Of a DNA stretch of 6,401 nucleotides, positions 5,139 through 6,401 are shown piece after piece (within the stretch, counting starts at the first letter, position 1; every line of letters begins with the position of its first letter). The position numbers were made by a program, and so were the translations under genes. The stretch is from Planctomycetota bacterium (GTDB lineage: Bacteria > Planctomycetota > Phycisphaerae > UBA1845). A model generated the notes under the pieces. The model was not told where the DNA came from and did no database searches. It saw only the letters and a program-made list of their open reading frames with translations. The DNA lies in assembly GCA_022563055.1 (NCBI GenBank), contig JADFOB010000077.1, forward strand, positions 1 through 6,401. Direction: 5' to 3'.

Positions 5139-6343
5139 GGTCTGGATCCATCGTGGTTGGTTGGCCCGCCGCGCGGCACGCGCACGATAGCGGTTGTACC
5201 CGCGTCGACCTCGGTATCCAAGTCGATCGTGCCGCCGGTTGCCTCGATCAGCCTGCGACAGATCGCCAGCCCGAGTCCGGTCCCTTTCGCTTTGGTTGTG
5301 AAGAAGGGCTCGAAGGCACGTTGGTGAACGCTCGGCGACATTCCGCATCCCTTATCAATGACAACGAGCTTGACGTGATCCGAGCTTGGGAGAATCTCGA
5401 TACGAACAATCTCTCCATCCCCGGAGGCATGGGCGGCGTTGATAATCAGGTTGATCAGCAATTGTTCGAGATGGTTGTCGTCCGCCCGGACAGTGCTGTC
5501 ACCCACGGGTGCTTCGTAGTGAATGCGAATCCGCTGGATCGCGGGTTCCTCCCGAAGCACCGAGAGAACTCGCAAGACTACGTCGTGAAGCGACATCTCC
5601 CGTACGTGGGGCGTCACCGGGCGCCCGTACATCAGCAGATCCTCAACGGCTTCATCCAGTCGGCGGATCTGGCCAAGGATCTCCTGGACGATCTGGCGGT
5701 GGGGATCGTCCGCATCCAGGCCGTCCCCGATGATCTGAACGGCCCCGCTGATCCCCGCCAGCGGGTTCTTGATCTCGTGGGCCAGCGATGCAGACATTTG
5801 ACCGATCTGGGCAAGGTGCTCCGCCCGTGTCAGCTTCTCCTCAAGAGCGGTACGTTCCGTCCGGCGGATTCGTTCGGCACCGCTCTGCTCGTAGCTCTCA
5901 AGCATGATCGCAAGCTCGAGCGCAAGCAGCTTATCGAGGGAGCGGAGCTTGCTCTGGACATCGGCAATCCCCGCCGCTTGCAACTCCCGCCGCAGTTCCT
6001 GTCGGATCAGCTCGATCCCGAGGATAATGTACCGCTGTGGAAGCCCCTCGCGGACATGGGCTGCACCGATCGCCACGCGCTTGGCAAAGTAGTCCCGGTC
6101 GTACGTGCCGCCAAACAGCTCATTCATCCAGGTCGCCAGAAACCCGTGCAACTTGGCGAGTTGCTCCTCGCCGCCGCCGAAGATCGCCCGCGCTTCGGAG
6201 TGGCGGAATAAGGACTCGTAGAATCCCCGGACGATGCGGGGTACGCTGGGTTCGATTGTCCTCGCGATCGCGCCGAGCGACGCGGCATCGCCGTCGTCAA
6301 ACCCGATAAGCTCCATCATCTCCAGTAGGCGCGCGTCCTCCAT
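5135..6343 (-). CDS. Globin-coupled (heme-based) sensor histidine kinase, start uncertain
   Basis: This soluble kinase of at least 402 residues has no membrane segments. Residues 1 to about 150 read as a globin-coupled sensor. GFYESLF (40-46) supplies a distal B10-type Tyr42, Leu65 lies on the distal E helix, and VAIGAAHVREGLPQRY (90-105) supplies the proximal heme ligand His96. The Tyr-to-His spacing of 54 equals, as I recall, Tyr45-His99 of Anaeromyxobacter AfGcHK. A charged helix (150-180) leads to HisKA with SLAHEIKNP and phospho-acceptor His189. HATPase_c follows: N-box Asn298 and Asn302, VIDKGCGM (328-335), FEPFFTTK (344-351), GTGLGL (354-359). It should autophosphorylate in response to O2 or another heme ligand and pass phosphate to the overlapping NtrC-type regulator. 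The ATG at 6341-6343 lacks a ribosome binding site and the frame continues 19 codons to the window edge, so the true start may lie outside. Confidence 0.88.
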   Translation of the reverse strand: MEDARLLEMMELIGFDDGDAASLGAIARTIEPSVPRIVRGFYESLFRHSEARAIFGGGEEQLAKLHGFLATWMNELFGGTYDRDYFAKRVAIGAAHVREGLPQRYIILGIELIRQELRRELQAAGIADVQSKLRSLDKLLALELAIMLESYEQSGAERIRRTERTALEEKLTRAEHLAQIGQMSASLAHEIKNPLAGISGAVQIIGDGLDADDPHRQIVQEILGQIRRLDEAVEDLLMYGRPVTPHVREMSLHDVVLRVLSVLREEPAIQRIRIHYEAPVGDSTVRADDNHLEQLLINLIINAAHASGDGEIVRIEILPSSDHVKLVVIDKGCGMSPSVHQRAFEPFFTTKAKGTGLGLAICRRLIEATGGTIDLDTEVDAGTTAIVRVPRGGPTNHDGSRP

Positions 6344-6349
6344 GTCGGC

Positions 6350-6355
6350 ATTATA
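6350..6355 (-). promoter_or_regulatory. Candidate -10 box TATAAT just before the kinase ATG
   Basis: A perfect TATAAT on the minus strand ends 6 nt before the ATG, so transcription would begin at or next to the start codon and give a leaderless mRNA. The -35 position (about 6373-6378) reads TACCCG, a poor match. The box could be chance inside a longer coding frame. Confidence 0.3.
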
Positions 6356-6401
6356 GCGATCGGCAATCGCCCCGGGTACGCCGATCAGCCCGTTGAAAAA
6401 G

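Noticed and set aside
5153..6211. Long plus-strand open frame of about 350 codons opposite the histidine kinase
   Set aside because: It is fully antisense to a gene with clear kinase motifs and shows no family pattern of its own. Long shadow frames are common in GC-rich coding DNA.
6344..6401. sigma-54 promoter upstream of the kinase (a GG-N10-GC spacing occurs on the minus strand)
   Set aside because: Only the bare GG and GC dinucleotides match; the rest of the -24/-12 consensus is absent and such spacing is frequent by chance in GC-rich DNA.

Overview
The window is GC-rich chromosomal DNA, roughly 60% G+C by eye, from a bacterium with Shine-Dalgarno-led genes. Gene content (undecaprenyl/isoprenoid and nucleotide metabolism, a lipoprotein parvulin, a sigma-54 activator) fits a free-living diderm-type bacterium. 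Two kinds of short intergenic inverted repeat look to me like repeats seen across Planctomycetota: GC-rich hairpins of the form CGCRGGC-NNNA-GCCYGCG, and an 'ACCACCGAGACACAGAG'-type motif. I therefore suggest a planctomycete, perhaps of the Phycisphaerae type. This is inference from recall, not from a search.

Layout. Positions 1-579 (minus) hold the N-terminal part of a short-chain polyprenyl diphosphate synthase (IspA-like), cut by the window edge. Its ATG directly abuts the stop codon of a short-LID adenylate kinase (580-1188, minus). A 383-nt gene-free stretch (1189-1571) carries inverted and tandem repeats. A parvulin-type peptidyl-prolyl isomerase with a lipoprotein signal follows (1572-2645, minus). 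A short divergent promoter region (2646-2804) with a 13-nt palindrome separates it from a PhnP-like metallo-beta-lactamase-fold hydrolase (2805-3620, plus). That gene converges on a two-component operon across a 156-nt spacer filled by a nested inverted-repeat element (3625-3772).

The two-component pair is the most notable content. The histidine kinase (5135-6343, minus) has no membrane segments. Its N-terminal input domain reads as a globin-coupled sensor, with a distal Tyr42 and a proximal His96, followed by HisKA and HATPase_c domains. It overlaps by 4 nt (ATGA) with an NtrC-type sigma-54 response regulator (3777-5138, minus) made of receiver, AAA+ and Fis-type DNA-binding domains. Inference: heme-bound O2 or another gas or redox state controls the kinase, which phosphorylates Asp53 of the regulator, which drives sigma-54 promoters. 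I found no convincing -24/-12 site in the window, so the targets are not shown here.

The kinase's 5' end is ambiguous. A perfect TATAAT lies 6 nt before its first ATG with no ribosome binding site, and the frame stays open to the window edge.
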